In this document: piece by piece, positions 6,723-15,992 of the stretch
Layout: each line of letters begins with the position of its first letter
Position numbering within the stretch: position 1 is the first letter of the stretch
Source of the DNA: an uncultured Clostridia bacterium
GTDB taxonomy: Bacteria; Bacillota; Clostridia; Christensenellales; Pumilibacteraceae
Length of the DNA stretch: 39,720 nt
Direction: 5' to 3'
NCBI GenBank assembly: GCA_947589465.1
Contig: CANQAE010000011.1
Location: forward strand, 1 to 39,720
Notes under the pieces: model-generated
The model's database searches: none
What the model was told of the DNA's origin: nothing
The model's input: the letters and a program-made list of their open reading frames with translations, nothing else
Translations under genes and position numbers: made by a program

Positions 6723-9104
6723 ATGAACTTAAAGTTGGTCAAAAATTGCAACGATAATTTCGATACGAACGAAGTACGCTCGGTAAGCGATAAACTCGAT
6801 TTGCCGTTTAAGTTCGTCGAACTTCTGTATATGCGCGGCATTGTCGGCGAGAATGCGATAAAAAAGTTTCTGTACCCCGACGTCGGCAATTTTCACGACC
6901 CGTTTCTTATGAAGGGAATGACTGCCGCCGTACAAAGATTGAACGCGGCTATCGAGCAAAACGAACGTATCGTCGTATACGGAGATTACGATGTAGACGG
7001 AGTTTGCTCTGCCGCCATTTTGTCGTTGTACTTTGCCGAACGCGGACTGCAAGTTTATACGCACATTCCAAGTCGCACGACAGACGGATACGGGCTTAAC
7101 ACCGATTCGATAGAGCGAATAATCGAGGACTGCTCGCCCGATTTGATTTTGACTTGCGACTGCGGAATTTCGGGATACAAAGAAGTGGAGGACGCGCACG
7201 ACCTCGGCGTTGAGGTTATCGTGACCGACCACCACGAAGTGTCTAATATCATTCCCGATTGCATCGTTATTGATCCGCATCAACCCGATTGCGAGTATCC
7301 GTTCGAATATCTTTGCGGCGCGGGAGTCGCGCTTAAACTCGTGGAGGCTTTGGGCGGCAGAGAAGCGGCGGAAAAGTTTTGGGAACTTGCGGCGATCGCC
7401 ACAATAGCCGATCTTGTCCCGCTTGTAGACGAAAACAGGCTTATTGTCCAATTGGGGCTGAAAACGGTGGATGAAATTCGCAACGTCGGGCTTAAAAAAC
7501 TCTTGCAAAACCAAAAGACCGAAAACGAGATCACGAGTAGCGATATTGCTTACAAGATCGCGCCGCGAATAAATGCCGCCGGGCGAATGGGAGACGCGTA
7601 CAGCGCCTTCGAATTGCTCACCACCGACAACAAGGTCGAAATAGGCAGAATAATAGACGATATAAACGACAACAACAACAAGCGCAAAAATGCCTGCACC
7701 AAATTGTACGAAGAAGCCATTTCCGAATTGAAGAAAGAGGATATTGTAAACAGACGGTGCATTGTTCTTTGCCATGACGAATGGGAGAAAGGCATTACGG
7801 GCATAGTTGCCGCTCGACTTGCAGGCGAATTTAATCGCCCGTCGTTTATTTTGGTAAAGTCGGGTAATTGCTACAAGGGCACCGCGCGCAGCATAGCAAA
7901 TATAAATATATATAATTTGTTCGGCGAAGTTGCCGATCTGCTCGTGGAATACGGCGGGCATAGTCAGGCTGCCGGTTTTTCGATTTTGCCGCAAAACATA
8001 GAGAAATTCAAAGAGCGGGTAGCCGAATATCTTGCAACGTTTCCGCGCGAGTATTTCGAGCCAACGCTCACTTACGATATCGAGATCGACGAGGACGAGA
8101 TAACGCCGACGCTCATTGACTGTCTGCAACTTCTCGAACCGACGGGCAACGGCAACGTAAAGCCGCTTTTTAAGATCGACGCGCAAAAAATCAAGGTTCA
8201 ACCGTGCAAGACGAACGTGGCGCATACCCAAATTACGCTACCTCATTCATTGCAAATTTTCGCTTTCAACAACTATAATAAAAACCAATTTTTAATGTCG
8301 CAAGGCAAAAAATCGTTTGTTGTCGAACTCCAAAGCAATGTTTTCAACGACAAAGAGTATATACGCGGCATATTACGCGGTATAGAAATAGAGAATCTCA
8401 CTTTCGGCGACGAAGTTGCGCGGGCAATGTTCATAAAATCGTCGGCGACATATCTGTGTAAGCAAGAACCGAAATTCCAAACGTTCGACTTTGACAGGGC
8501 GGGAGAGATCGTGGGTAACGATATGTACGGCGTACTCGTAATAGCGGGTTGCAAACATTCATATGATAAGTTTTTGGAGATATATAAGGGCAATGGCATA
8601 ATTCTAAACGAATTTATGTATCCTTCCGTAAAAAACAATTACAGCCGCATCATAGTATCGCCCGAATTCGACGAAGAACTGTGGACTGTCGGTTATGATA
8701 AAATTATCTTTTTGGACGAGCCGATAAATAAGGACATTATTACATATATTAACGAAAAATCTTCCGCTACCGTCTATGTGGCGGAAAAGCGCGAGTGTGA
8801 CATTATGGAAGGCGTTTCGCTCGAACGATCGGTGTTCGCATATTATTACGACGTTTTCAAACGCTACAAGAGTATTTCGTCCAATACGATATGGGGATAT
8901 TATAAAACGTTGTCCGCGCTTGCGAAAATCGAATTAAGACAGTTTGTGACTTGCCTCGTTGTCTTTGTCGATCTCGGATTTATTACGATAAAGCAAGACG
9001 AGTTTGCGCTTTCTTTCAACAGAGATATAAGGGCGGGGCTTGATTCTTCGACTTTGTACCAAAGATTTGCCGATTATAAGGAGCATAATGGACGAAACGA
9101 TTGA
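6723..9104 (+). CDS. recJ: RecJ single-strand-specific 5'-3' exonuclease
   Basis: RecJ degrades single-stranded DNA in recombinational and mismatch repair. The 793-residue protein has the DHH-phosphoesterase motifs: YGDYDVDGVCSAAIL (near residue 82, metal ligands), TCDCGIS, and VTDHHEV (near 170). The DHHA1 motif EYGGHSQAAGFSI lies near 417, followed by the OB domain (about 455-560). The last 200 residues form the extra C-terminal domain seen in Bacillota RecJ and are poorly recognisable. RBS AGGAAAG lies directly after the terminator U-run, leaving no space for a promoter, so expression probably depends on read-through from secDF or a promoter inside secF. It overlaps relA by 17 bases. Confidence 0.95.
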   Translation: MNLKLVKNCNDNFDTNEVRSVSDKLDLPFKFVELLYMRGIVGENAIKKFLYPDVGNFHDPFLMKGMTAAVQRLNAAIEQNERIVVYGDYDVDGVCSAAILSLYFAERGLQVYTHIPSRTTDGYGLNTDSIERIIEDCSPDLILTCDCGISGYKEVEDAHDLGVEVIVTDHHEVSNIIPDCIVIDPHQPDCEYPFEYLCGAGVALKLVEALGGREAAEKFWELAAIATIADLVPLVDENRLIVQLGLKTVDEIRNVGLKKLLQNQKTENEITSSDIAYKIAPRINAAGRMGDAYSAFELLTTDNKVEIGRIIDDINDNNNKRKNACTKLYEEAISELKKEDIVNRRCIVLCHDEWEKGITGIVAARLAGEFNRPSFILVKSGNCYKGTARSIANINIYNLFGEVADLLVEYGGHSQAAGFSILPQNIEKFKERVAEYLATFPREYFEPTLTYDIEIDEDEITPTLIDCLQLLEPTGNGNVKPLFKIDAQKIKVQPCKTNVAHTQITLPHSLQIFAFNNYNKNQFLMSQGKKSFVVELQSNVFNDKEYIRGILRGIEIENLTFGDEVARAMFIKSSATYLCKQEPKFQTFDFDRAGEIVGNDMYGVLVIAGCKHSYDKFLEIYKGNGIILNEFMYPSVKNNYSRIIVSPEFDEELWTVGYDKIIFLDEPINKDIITYINEKSSATVYVAEKRECDIMEGVSLERSVFAYYYDVFKRYKSISSNTIWGYYKTLSALAKIELRQFVTCLVVFVDLGFITIKQDEFALSFNRDIRAGLDSSTLYQRFADYKEHNGRND

Positions 9105-11223
9105 ACAATTCAAATCCAAATACAGGCTTGTGTTCGGAGAACAGCAGGTCGAACTTCTGGATAATATTTTGGATTTTGCAATACGCAAACACGCGGGGCA
9201 AATGCGCGCAAACGGGGAGCCGTATATTCATCATCCCGTTGCCGTCGCCACGATCTTGCTTGACTTGGGACTTGACGTAAGCGCCGTCGGAGCCGCTTTG
9301 CTTCACGACACGGTAGAAGATACGGCGACTACCGAGAGCGAGATCTATTCGCTTTTCGGCGAAGAAATCACAGGACTCGTTATGGGAGTCACCAAACTTG
9401 CGAAGTATACTTTCAAGTCGCAAGAGGACGAGCAGGCTGAAAATTTCCGCCGTATGTATTTCGCAATGGCAAAGGATCTCAGGGTCATCCTCATAAAACT
9501 TGCGGACAGACTGCACAATATGCGCACGATAGCCTCCAAGAAACCCGAAAGACAAATTGCCATAGCGACAGAAACGCTTGAAATTTATACTCCGCTCGCG
9601 TCAAGGCTCGGCTTGTCTTATATCAAATGCGAACTCGAAGACCTTTGTCTCAAAGTTCTTAAACCGGACGTTTATGCTCGGCTCGTCGAAGAAATACCGC
9701 TCAAACGTGCCGAAAGACAGGAACTTGTAAACAAAATATGCGCCAAATTGACCGAGATCATTGCCGAACTCGGCATAAACGGCGAGGTGAGCGGCAGACC
9801 CAAGCACTTTTACAGCATTTACAAAAAGATGGAGCGACAGCACAAGACTTTCGAGCAGATATACGATTTGACTGCCGTGCGTGTCATCGTTTCGACGGTA
9901 AAAGACTGTTACGAAGTTCTCGGCATGATACACACGCTGTGGAAACCGATCCCCGGAAGATTCAAAGATTATATTTCCGTGCCGAAACCGAACAACTATC
10001 AATCGCTTCATACGACGGTCATGACGTCATTCGGTATGCCGTTCGAGATACAGATCCGAACGTACGAAATGCACAAAATAGCCGAATACGGCATAGCCGC
10101 GCATTGGCTATATAAGGAAAACCGCACTCCCGACGCCATGGACAAAAAAATAGAGTGGCTGCGCGGAGTTATGGACGTGCAAAACGACAGCGTTTCGCCT
10201 CAGGAGTTTTACGAATCGCTCAAAGTGGATCTGTACAGCGGTATGGTCTATGTGTTCACGCCCAAAGGGGACGTTATCGCTTTGCCCGAAGGCTCGACGC
10301 CGATAGATTTTGCGTACAGCGTTCATACCGAAGTGGGCAACAGGTGCGTAGGCGCAAAGATAGACAACAAGATCGTGCCGCTCGAAACAAAATTGTCTAC
10401 CGGCGATTATGTGGAAATTCTTACTTCTTCGTCCGCAAAGGGGCCGAGCCGCGATTGGTTGCGTATCGTCAAGTCCACGCAGGCGAAGGCAAAGATAAAA
10501 GCGTATTTCAAGCATGAGATGAAAGACGAGAATATTTCGCGCGGCAAGGCAATGCTCGAAAAAGAAGCCTCGGCGCGCGGATATGAACTGAGCGCCCTCA
10601 TGCAAAAGAAATGGCTCGATGTCGTTATGAAAAGGTATTCGCTTTCGTCGCTCGACGATCTGTATGCGTCTATCGGTTACGGCGGCTACACCGTCAATCA
10701 GATATTGCTCAAACTTATTGATTTTTACAGGCGCGAAAACAAGGTCAAGACCGAAAGTCGCGAAACAAAGGACAAGACGTCGAACGAAACGGGTATCATT
10801 GTAATGGGTCATGACGACTTGCTCGTAAGACCTGCGAGGTGCTGTAATCCCGTTCCGGGCGACGAAATAGTGGGATTTATTTCGCGCGGAAAGGGAATAT
10901 CCATTCACCGAAAGACTTGTTCGAACCTCAAAGGCATCGAAAAGGAGCGACTTATCGAGGCGCATTGGGAAGAAAAAGCCACTTCGCAATTTGTGATCGC
11001 GTTACAAATCGAAACGCGCAACACGGCGGGAATACTTGCCGAAATAACAAAATATGTTTACGATTTCAAATTGTCCATAGATCACCTTAACGCAAGGGTA
11101 GACAAGCACAATGTCGGTATAATAAATATCTCCATAAGCGCGCATAATTTGGACGAGATCGAAAAACTGAAAGAAAAGATTTCGTCAATAAAAGACGTTG
11201 ACAAAGTATACAGGTGTGAGTAA
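9088..11223 (+). CDS. relA: RelA/SpoT bifunctional (p)ppGpp synthetase/hydrolase
   Basis: Makes and degrades the stringent-response alarmone. 711 residues in the usual order. The HD hydrolase domain includes HHPVAVATILLDLG and LLHDTVEDT (residues about 47-75) and DRLHNMRT, so hydrolysis looks intact. The synthetase domain is about 230-340, with YQSLHTTVM. The TGS domain (about 385-445) begins VYVFTPKGDVIALPEGSTPIDFAY. A zinc-finger/helical region contains ARCCNPVPGDEIVG, and a C-terminal ACT domain (about 640-711) follows. The start at 9088 is chosen over an in-frame codon at 9040 because AAGGAG precedes it by five bases and family members start with a similar short helix. In many Bacillota dtd follows this gene; here a metallo-hydrolase follows directly. 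Confidence 0.95.
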   Translation: MDETIEQFKSKYRLVFGEQQVELLDNILDFAIRKHAGQMRANGEPYIHHPVAVATILLDLGLDVSAVGAALLHDTVEDTATTESEIYSLFGEEITGLVMGVTKLAKYTFKSQEDEQAENFRRMYFAMAKDLRVILIKLADRLHNMRTIASKKPERQIAIATETLEIYTPLASRLGLSYIKCELEDLCLKVLKPDVYARLVEEIPLKRAERQELVNKICAKLTEIIAELGINGEVSGRPKHFYSIYKKMERQHKTFEQIYDLTAVRVIVSTVKDCYEVLGMIHTLWKPIPGRFKDYISVPKPNNYQSLHTTVMTSFGMPFEIQIRTYEMHKIAEYGIAAHWLYKENRTPDAMDKKIEWLRGVMDVQNDSVSPQEFYESLKVDLYSGMVYVFTPKGDVIALPEGSTPIDFAYSVHTEVGNRCVGAKIDNKIVPLETKLSTGDYVEILTSSSAKGPSRDWLRIVKSTQAKAKIKAYFKHEMKDENISRGKAMLEKEASARGYELSALMQKKWLDVVMKRYSLSSLDDLYASIGYGGYTVNQILLKLIDFYRRENKVKTESRETKDKTSNETGIIVMGHDDLLVRPARCCNPVPGDEIVGFISRGKGISIHRKTCSNLKGIEKERLIEAHWEEKATSQFVIALQIETRNTAGILAEITKYVYDFKLSIDHLNARVDKHNVGIINISISAHNLDEIEKLKEKISSIKDVDKVYRCE

Positions 11224-11835
11224 ATGTTCATCCGCAAAGAAGTAATGGGCGTATTGAATACCAATGTTTATTTTCTCGAATTCGAAAACGACATTGTGGT
11301 GATAGATCCCGCGACGGACGGCGAGAAAATTTTCGAAACGGCAAAGCGGATAGGCAAGCCTATCTGCAATGTGCTTTTGACGCACGGGCATTTCGATCAT
11401 TGCAACGCGGCGGCTTTTTTGGCAAGCAAAGGTGCTCGAATATATTTATCGAAAGCGGACAGCGAGATGATAGCCGCCGAACTCGATCTCGCAAGATTTA
11501 TGGGCGAGCATCTCAACAAATTCAAGGTAGACGAATTTTTGACCGAGGGCAAACTCAATGTGGGCGGGCATATCTTCGACGTACTCGAAACGGGCGGTCA
11601 TACTGCTGGGAGTATGAGTTTTGTTATCGAGCGAAACATATTTTGCGGCGATACGCTATTTTATTTGGGTGTGGGCAGAAGCGATCTGCCGACGGGAGAT
11701 AAACGCAAATTGACTGAGTCGATAAAAAAACTGTATGCTCTCGACGGAAATTACAATGTTTATCCCGGTCACGGGCAATCCACCGAACTTGATTTCGAAA
11801 GGGCGAATAATCCTTATGTTAAAGATAAGCAGTGA
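11224..11835 (+). CDS. MBL-fold metallo-hydrolase (glyoxalase II-like)
   Basis: 203-residue metallo-beta-lactamase-fold protein with the zinc motif THGHFDHCNAA (residues about 58-68), then TGGHTAGSM (third ligand region), FCGDTLF (bridging Asp) and YPGHG (last His). Such small MBL proteins are usually annotated as hydroxyacylglutathione-hydrolase-like thioesterases; the substrate here is unknown. Its ATG abuts the relA stop and the gene overlaps hemZ by 20 bases, so it is part of the recJ-relA-hemZ operon. The rel-MBL-hemZ order is common in Clostridia. RBS is weak (AGGTGTGAG). Confidence 0.88.
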   Translation: MFIRKEVMGVLNTNVYFLEFENDIVVIDPATDGEKIFETAKRIGKPICNVLLTHGHFDHCNAAAFLASKGARIYLSKADSEMIAAELDLARFMGEHLNKFKVDEFLTEGKLNVGGHIFDVLETGGHTAGSMSFVIERNIFCGDTLFYLGVGRSDLPTGDKRKLTESIKKLYALDGNYNVYPGHGQSTELDFERANNPYVKDKQ

Positions 11836-13159
11836 TTATGCAATCGAAAGCGAATTATTTGACGTCGCGCGACTGTTTTTCGACATTGAGGCTACCGACA
11901 TCGACATAGAATGTGCCTTTTTGAGTGAAATGCCGTATATTTCGATAGACGGCGAGTTTTTTTACTTGCGACCTATCGAAAACGGCGACAAGTTTTCGAG
12001 ATTATGCAAAGCCGAGTTGTATAGGGCGCTGTCGGGGTATACGGGCAAAACGTTCGCTTGGGGTGCGTTGACGGGAGTTCGCCCGACCAAACTCGGATAC
12101 GAAATTGCCGCAGGAAACGAAAATATTGTTTCGGGACTGAGTAGATACGGTGTGTCGCAGAGCAAAGCCGAGATCATTGAACGCATAATCGAAAACCAAA
12201 AAGGCTATTCGCGATCGCTAAACAAAGTGAATTTCTATGTGCATATTCCGTTTTGCACGTCGCGTTGCAACTATTGTTCGTTCGTGTCGTTGCCCGTAAA
12301 TCATAACGAAAAGTTGATGGAACGCTATGTCGAGTTGCTCATCGAAGAAATTAAATGCGGAGCGGATACGTTAAGAAATAACGGATTCGAAGTTGACTCG
12401 GTTTATGTCGGAGGAGGAACGCCAACGGCTCTCGACGAAAGATCTTTGGACGCGATTTTGAACGTTATTCCTTATAAAAATGTAGAGTTTACCGTTGAAG
12501 CGGGTCGTCCCGATACGATAAGCGACGAAAAACTCGATATTATGCAAAAAAACGGTGTGACTCGCATAAGCATTAATCCGCAGACTTTTTCGGACAAGAC
12601 GCTAATCAAAATAGGCAGATCGCATACCGCCGAGGATATCAAGAAAGTGTTCCAAAAGGCGAAGGGCAGATTCGATATAAATATGGACCTCATAGCAGGT
12701 CTTGAAGATGAAACGCCGAATGATTTCCGTTATTCGGTAGGTGAAGTTTTGTCGCTTCGACCTGAAAACATTACCGTTCATACTTTGGCGCGAAAAAACG
12801 GGTCGAAAATAAAGAACGAGCAACGAGAATTTTCTTCGTCGGTGGACGAAATGGTTGAGTACGCGTATAAGACTTTGTGCGGCGCGGGCTATGAGCCGTA
12901 CTATCTTTACAGGCAAAAAAATATGGTCGGCAACCTCGAAAACATAGGTTATTCGTTACCGAAAAAATTTTGCGCAAACAATATTACCACCATGGAAGAA
13001 TTTTATTCGGTGTTTGCGTGCGGCGCGGGCGCTATAAGCAAACGGTTGTTTGGCGGCGGTCGAATCGAACGCCTTGCCAACGTCAGGGACGTAAAATTGT
13101 ATATCGAACAATTCGACAGTCGTCTTGACAAAAAATCAAAATTTTTCGCCGCCGAATAA
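11816..13159 (+). CDS. hemZ: HemZ-type oxygen-independent coproporphyrinogen dehydrogenase, radical SAM
   Basis: A 447-residue radical SAM protein of the HemN/HemZ group, which oxidatively decarboxylates coproporphyrinogen III in heme synthesis. The HemZ-type N-terminal domain of about 140 residues carries the FAWGALTGVRPTKLG motif. The radical SAM site is HIPFCTSRCNYCSF (Cys-x3-Cys-x2-Cys), followed by the glycine-rich YVGGGTPTAL and INPQTFSD. The C-terminal region has YEPYYLYRQKNMVGNLENIGYS. The start at 11816 (MLKISSDYAIE) is chosen over a codon at 11735 that would overlap the upstream gene by 101 bases. No other heme genes lie in the window, and some HemN-like proteins are not coproporphyrinogen oxidases, so the exact reaction is inference. 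Confidence 0.85.
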   Translation: MLKISSDYAIESELFDVARLFFDIEATDIDIECAFLSEMPYISIDGEFFYLRPIENGDKFSRLCKAELYRALSGYTGKTFAWGALTGVRPTKLGYEIAAGNENIVSGLSRYGVSQSKAEIIERIIENQKGYSRSLNKVNFYVHIPFCTSRCNYCSFVSLPVNHNEKLMERYVELLIEEIKCGADTLRNNGFEVDSVYVGGGTPTALDERSLDAILNVIPYKNVEFTVEAGRPDTISDEKLDIMQKNGVTRISINPQTFSDKTLIKIGRSHTAEDIKKVFQKAKGRFDINMDLIAGLEDETPNDFRYSVGEVLSLRPENITVHTLARKNGSKIKNEQREFSSSVDEMVEYAYKTLCGAGYEPYYLYRQKNMVGNLENIGYSLPKKFCANNITTMEEFYSVFACGAGAISKRLFGGGRIERLANVRDVKLYIEQFDSRLDKKSKFFAAE

Positions 13160-13290
13160 ATGAAACACTAACAAAAACAAAACAAACGGCGGAAACGCCA
13201 ACGCAACAACAAAAACAAAACGAACGAATTAGTCGAAACTCAAACGTAACGACAAAAGCAAAACAAAAATCAAAATTTTTTTCGTAAACA
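13160..13290 (+). other. A/C-rich low-complexity spacer after hemZ
   Basis: About 120 bases almost free of T, with repeated ACAAAAACAAAAC-like units (near 13169 and 13211, and a looser copy near 13250) interrupted by a GGCG-GAAA-CGCC hairpin (13188-13199). No coding potential and no U-run terminator are seen. As RNA it would be unstructured apart from the GNRA-capped hairpin. Confidence 0.5.
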
Positions 13291-13301
13291 GCCTTTTTGA
13301 G

Positions 13302-13330
13302 TTTACAATATTTGGCTGTTGTGGTATACT
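13302..13330 (+). promoter_or_regulatory. Sigma-A promoter for rpsO-pnp
   Basis: TTTACA (13302-13307), 17-base spacer, TATACT (13325-13330). Predicted transcript start near 13337, giving a leader of about 90 bases before rpsO. Confidence 0.85.
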
Positions 13331-13333
13331 ATA

Positions 13334-13388
13334 TAGGTAACTTACCTTATTCTATAAGTTTTTGCGATTTGTTCGACGCATTTACCTA
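13334..13388 (+). promoter_or_regulatory. Candidate S15-type leader with three-way-junction potential
   Basis: In the rpsO leader, TAGGTAA (13334-13340) can pair with TTACCTA (13382-13388), enclosing two hairpins: AACTTA/TAAGTT (13339-13344 with 13355-13360) and TGCG/CGCA (13363-13366 with 13377-13380). S15 is known to bind three-way junctions in 16S rRNA and in several of its own leaders. The stems are short and the fold is untested. Confidence 0.4.
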
Positions 13389-13426
13389 AGTTTAAGGCGA
13401 ATAAATTTATTTTGGAGGAACAAAAA

Positions 13427-13690
13427 ATGGACAAGAATACCAAGGCAGAGATAATTGCCAAGTATGCAACGCACGAAGGCGACACGGGTAGTCCCGAAGT
13501 ACAGATCGCTTTGCTTACTTACAGGATCAATCATCTTACCGAGCATCTTAAAATCCATCACAAGGATCATCATTCGCGACGCGGTTTGTTGCAAATGGTA
13601 GGTACGCGCCGAAGCCTTTTGAATTATCTCAAAGAACTCGACATTGAAAGGTACCGTAACATCTTGGCTCAGTTGGAAATAAGAAAGTAA
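13427..13690 (+). CDS. rpsO: 30S ribosomal protein S15
   Basis: 87-residue primary 16S rRNA-binding protein of the small-subunit platform. The family core is complete: [38 protein letters not shown], and [17 protein letters not shown]. The start at 13427 (MDKNTKAEI) is chosen over the in-frame codon at 13412 because GGAGG lies between them, eight bases before this ATG. It has its own promoter, and pnp follows after two hairpins, the classic rpsO-pnp pairing. Confidence 0.97.
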   Translation: MDKNTKAEIIAKYATHEGDTGSPEVQIALLTYRINHLTEHLKIHHKDHHSRRGLLQMVGTRRSLLNYLKELDIERYRNILAQLEIRK

Positions 13691-13697
13691 AAAATCT

Positions 13698-13738
13698 GGG
13701 GGCTGTAATGCCCCCAATCTTTTAGGCGAATTATCGCC
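13698..13738 (+). terminator. Hairpins between rpsO and pnp
   Basis: GGGGGC (13698-13703) pairs perfectly with GCCCCC (13710-13715) and is followed by AATCTTTT, a modest terminator. A second hairpin GGCGA/TCGCC (13725-13738) follows. With pnp starting 24 bases later and no promoter visible, this is likely a partial terminator or processing site. Confidence 0.65.
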
Positions 13739-13762
13739 GAGTGAATAAATAGGAGAATAACG

Positions 13763-15862
13763 ATGAACGAATTAAAAGTTTTCAAAACAGAAATAGGTGG
13801 GCGAGAAGTTACCGTCGAAGTCGGCAAATATGCTCAACTTTCAAACGGTTCCTGCATAATCAGATGCGGAGATACCGTAGTTATGACAAATGTAACAATG
13901 GCGCCCGAACCGCGCCCCGGAATGGACTTTTTCCCGCTCGGAGTTGATTTCGAGGAGAAAATGTATGCCGTAGGCAAGATCCCCGGCGGATTCAAAAAGC
14001 GCGAAGGTCGTGCAAGCGACAAGGCTATACTTACTTCGCGTCTTATCGACAGACCGATAAGACCGCTTTTCCCCAAGGGACTGTTCAATGACGTATCGGT
14101 GGTTGCCACCGCTCTCAGCGTAGACACTAACATACCTCCCGAAGTTTGGGGCATGGTAGGTTCTTCGATAGCGTTGTCGATATCCGATATTCCGTTCTAC
14201 GGACCGACGGGCTCTGTCGTAGTCGGTTATGTAGACGGCAAGTACGTTATTAACCCCGACAGCGTTCAACGCGCAATGAGCAAAATGCACGTCTATGTCA
14301 GCGGAACGGCGGACGCCATTATGATGGTGGAAGCGGGAGCGGATATGGTGAGCGAGGACATTATGCTCGGCGGCATTATGTTTGCGCACGAAGAAATCAA
14401 AAAGCAGGTTGCTTTCATTAACGAGATCGTAAAAGAAGTCGGCAAACCCAAGAAAGAAATGGATTTGTACAAGATCCCCGACAACATTAACGAGGACGTT
14501 CGCGCATATGCGGACAAACTTCTCGACGAGGCTCTCCGCGAAACGGACAGACAGCAACGACAAGCCAAACAGGACGAGGTAGACGCAATAGTTCTCGAAC
14601 ATTTCGCCGAAACATATCCCGATAATGCGAGAGAAATCAAAGATGTGCTTTACAATATGACAAAGGAAAAGGTAAGGGCGAAAATTCTCAATGACGGTTT
14701 TAGACCTGACGGAAGAAAACTTACCGAAATACGCGAAATATGGACGGAAGTCGGCGTTTTGCCGCGAGTTCACGGCAGCGCGGTATTCACGAGAGGTCAG
14801 TCACAGGCTCTTACGACTTGTACTTTGGGTACGATCGCGGAAGTTCAAAAACTCGATAATCTCGATGACGAAACGTTCAAACGTTATATGCACCATTATA
14901 ATTTCCCGCCGTACAGTTCGGGCGAAGCAAGACCTTTGCGTGCTCCCGGACGTCGCGAAATAGGACACGGCGCACTTGCTGAACGAGCGTTGGATCCCGT
15001 TATTCCAAGCGAGGACGAATTCCCGTATGCGATACGTACTGTCAGCGAGATACTCAGTTCCAACGGTTCGACATCTCAGGCAAGCGTATGCGGTTCGACA
15101 ATGGCGCTTATGGACGCGGGCGTGCCCATCAAGGCTCCTGTTGCCGGAATAGCGATGGGACTTATTAAGGACGACGCAAGTCACAGAGTGGCTATTTTGT
15201 CCGATATACAAGGCATGGAGGACTTCCTCGGCGATATGGACTTCAAGGTTGCGGGTACTGCCGAAGGTATAACCGCGATCCAAATGGATATCAAGATCAA
15301 AGGTATAGACGAATCCATTTTGCGCACGGCTTTGGAACAGGCAAGACAGGGCAGATTGTTCATTTTGGACAAGATGCTTCAAACCATTCCCGCGCCGCGT
15401 CCTAGTCTCAGCAAATGGGCTCCCAAGATCATAACCTTCGATATCGATCCCGATAAGATCGGCGAAGTTATAGGCAAGGGCGGCAAGACCATCAACAAGA
15501 TCATCGAAGATACAGGCGTTAAGTTGGATATAGAGGATGACGGCAGAGTATTCATTGCCACGCCCGACGAAGCCATGGCGGAAAAAGCCAAGAAGATCGT
15601 TATGTCCATCGTTGAGGACGCAGAGGTCGGTATGGTGTACGAAGGACCCGTCGTTAAGATCCTGTCCAATGCGGAAGGCAAGGATTTCGGTGCGAGAGTT
15701 CAACTTGCTCCCAACAAGGACGGAATGATCCATATTTCCAAACTCAGCAAGGATCGTGTCGAAAACGTAACCGATGTTGTCAATGTGGGCGATACGGTTG
15801 TGGTAAAAGTAATAAAAATCAGCATGAAAGGCATCGATCTTAAATTGATTGAGAAGAAATAA
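13763..15862 (+). CDS. pnp: Polynucleotide phosphorylase
   Basis: 3'-5' phosphorolytic exoribonuclease and polymerase of RNA turnover. 699 residues in standard order: first RNase PH-like domain (about 10-145, with FFPLGVDFEEKMYAVGKIPGGF), helical linker (about 240-310), second RNase PH domain with the active-site stretch YNFPPYSSGEARPL and SDIQGMEDFLGDMDFKVAGT, KH domain (about 560-615, IGEVIGKGGKTINKIIEDTG) and S1 domain (about 625-697). RBS AGGAGAATAACG precedes the ATG. It is read with rpsO and ended by the terminator at 15893. RNase Y is encoded further on in the same window. Confidence 0.97.
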   Translation: MNELKVFKTEIGGREVTVEVGKYAQLSNGSCIIRCGDTVVMTNVTMAPEPRPGMDFFPLGVDFEEKMYAVGKIPGGFKKREGRASDKAILTSRLIDRPIRPLFPKGLFNDVSVVATALSVDTNIPPEVWGMVGSSIALSISDIPFYGPTGSVVVGYVDGKYVINPDSVQRAMSKMHVYVSGTADAIMMVEAGADMVSEDIMLGGIMFAHEEIKKQVAFINEIVKEVGKPKKEMDLYKIPDNINEDVRAYADKLLDEALRETDRQQRQAKQDEVDAIVLEHFAETYPDNAREIKDVLYNMTKEKVRAKILNDGFRPDGRKLTEIREIWTEVGVLPRVHGSAVFTRGQSQALTTCTLGTIAEVQKLDNLDDETFKRYMHHYNFPPYSSGEARPLRAPGRREIGHGALAERALDPVIPSEDEFPYAIRTVSEILSSNGSTSQASVCGSTMALMDAGVPIKAPVAGIAMGLIKDDASHRVAILSDIQGMEDFLGDMDFKVAGTAEGITAIQMDIKIKGIDESILRTALEQARQGRLFILDKMLQTIPAPRPSLSKWAPKIITFDIDPDKIGEVIGKGGKTINKIIEDTGVKLDIEDDGRVFIATPDEAMAEKAKKIVMSIVEDAEVGMVYEGPVVKILSNAEGKDFGARVQLAPNKDGMIHISKLSKDRVENVTDVVNVGDTVVVKVIKISMKGIDLKLIEKK

Positions 15863-15892
15863 TACTGATTATGTCAGGCATAATTCGAATTG

Positions 15893-15924
15893 AAACCCTA
15901 ATGTGTAATAACATTTAGGGTTTT
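15893..15924 (+). terminator. Intrinsic terminator after pnp
   Basis: AAACCCTAATGT pairs with ACATTTAGGGTTT with one bulge, followed by a short TTTTAAT run. It separates pnp from ylxY. Confidence 0.75.
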
Positions 15925-15992
15925 AATAAATATGGTGATTATTTTTCGCCTTTACGAATAGAATATATCGATTATTTTATTCGAGGTGAATG

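Noticed and set aside
4337..8231. Long minus-strand open frames inside secD (327 residues), secF (352) and recJ (500)
   Set aside because: They mirror the codon usage of strong sense genes (frequent TTCGAx and GACGAx), show no family motifs and have no ribosome sites. The same holds for antisense frames in ftsK (20516-21883) and rny (26174-27526).
9040..9087. Extended relA start
   Set aside because: The longer reading overlaps recJ by 65 bases and has no ribosome site; 9088 has AAGGAG at good spacing.
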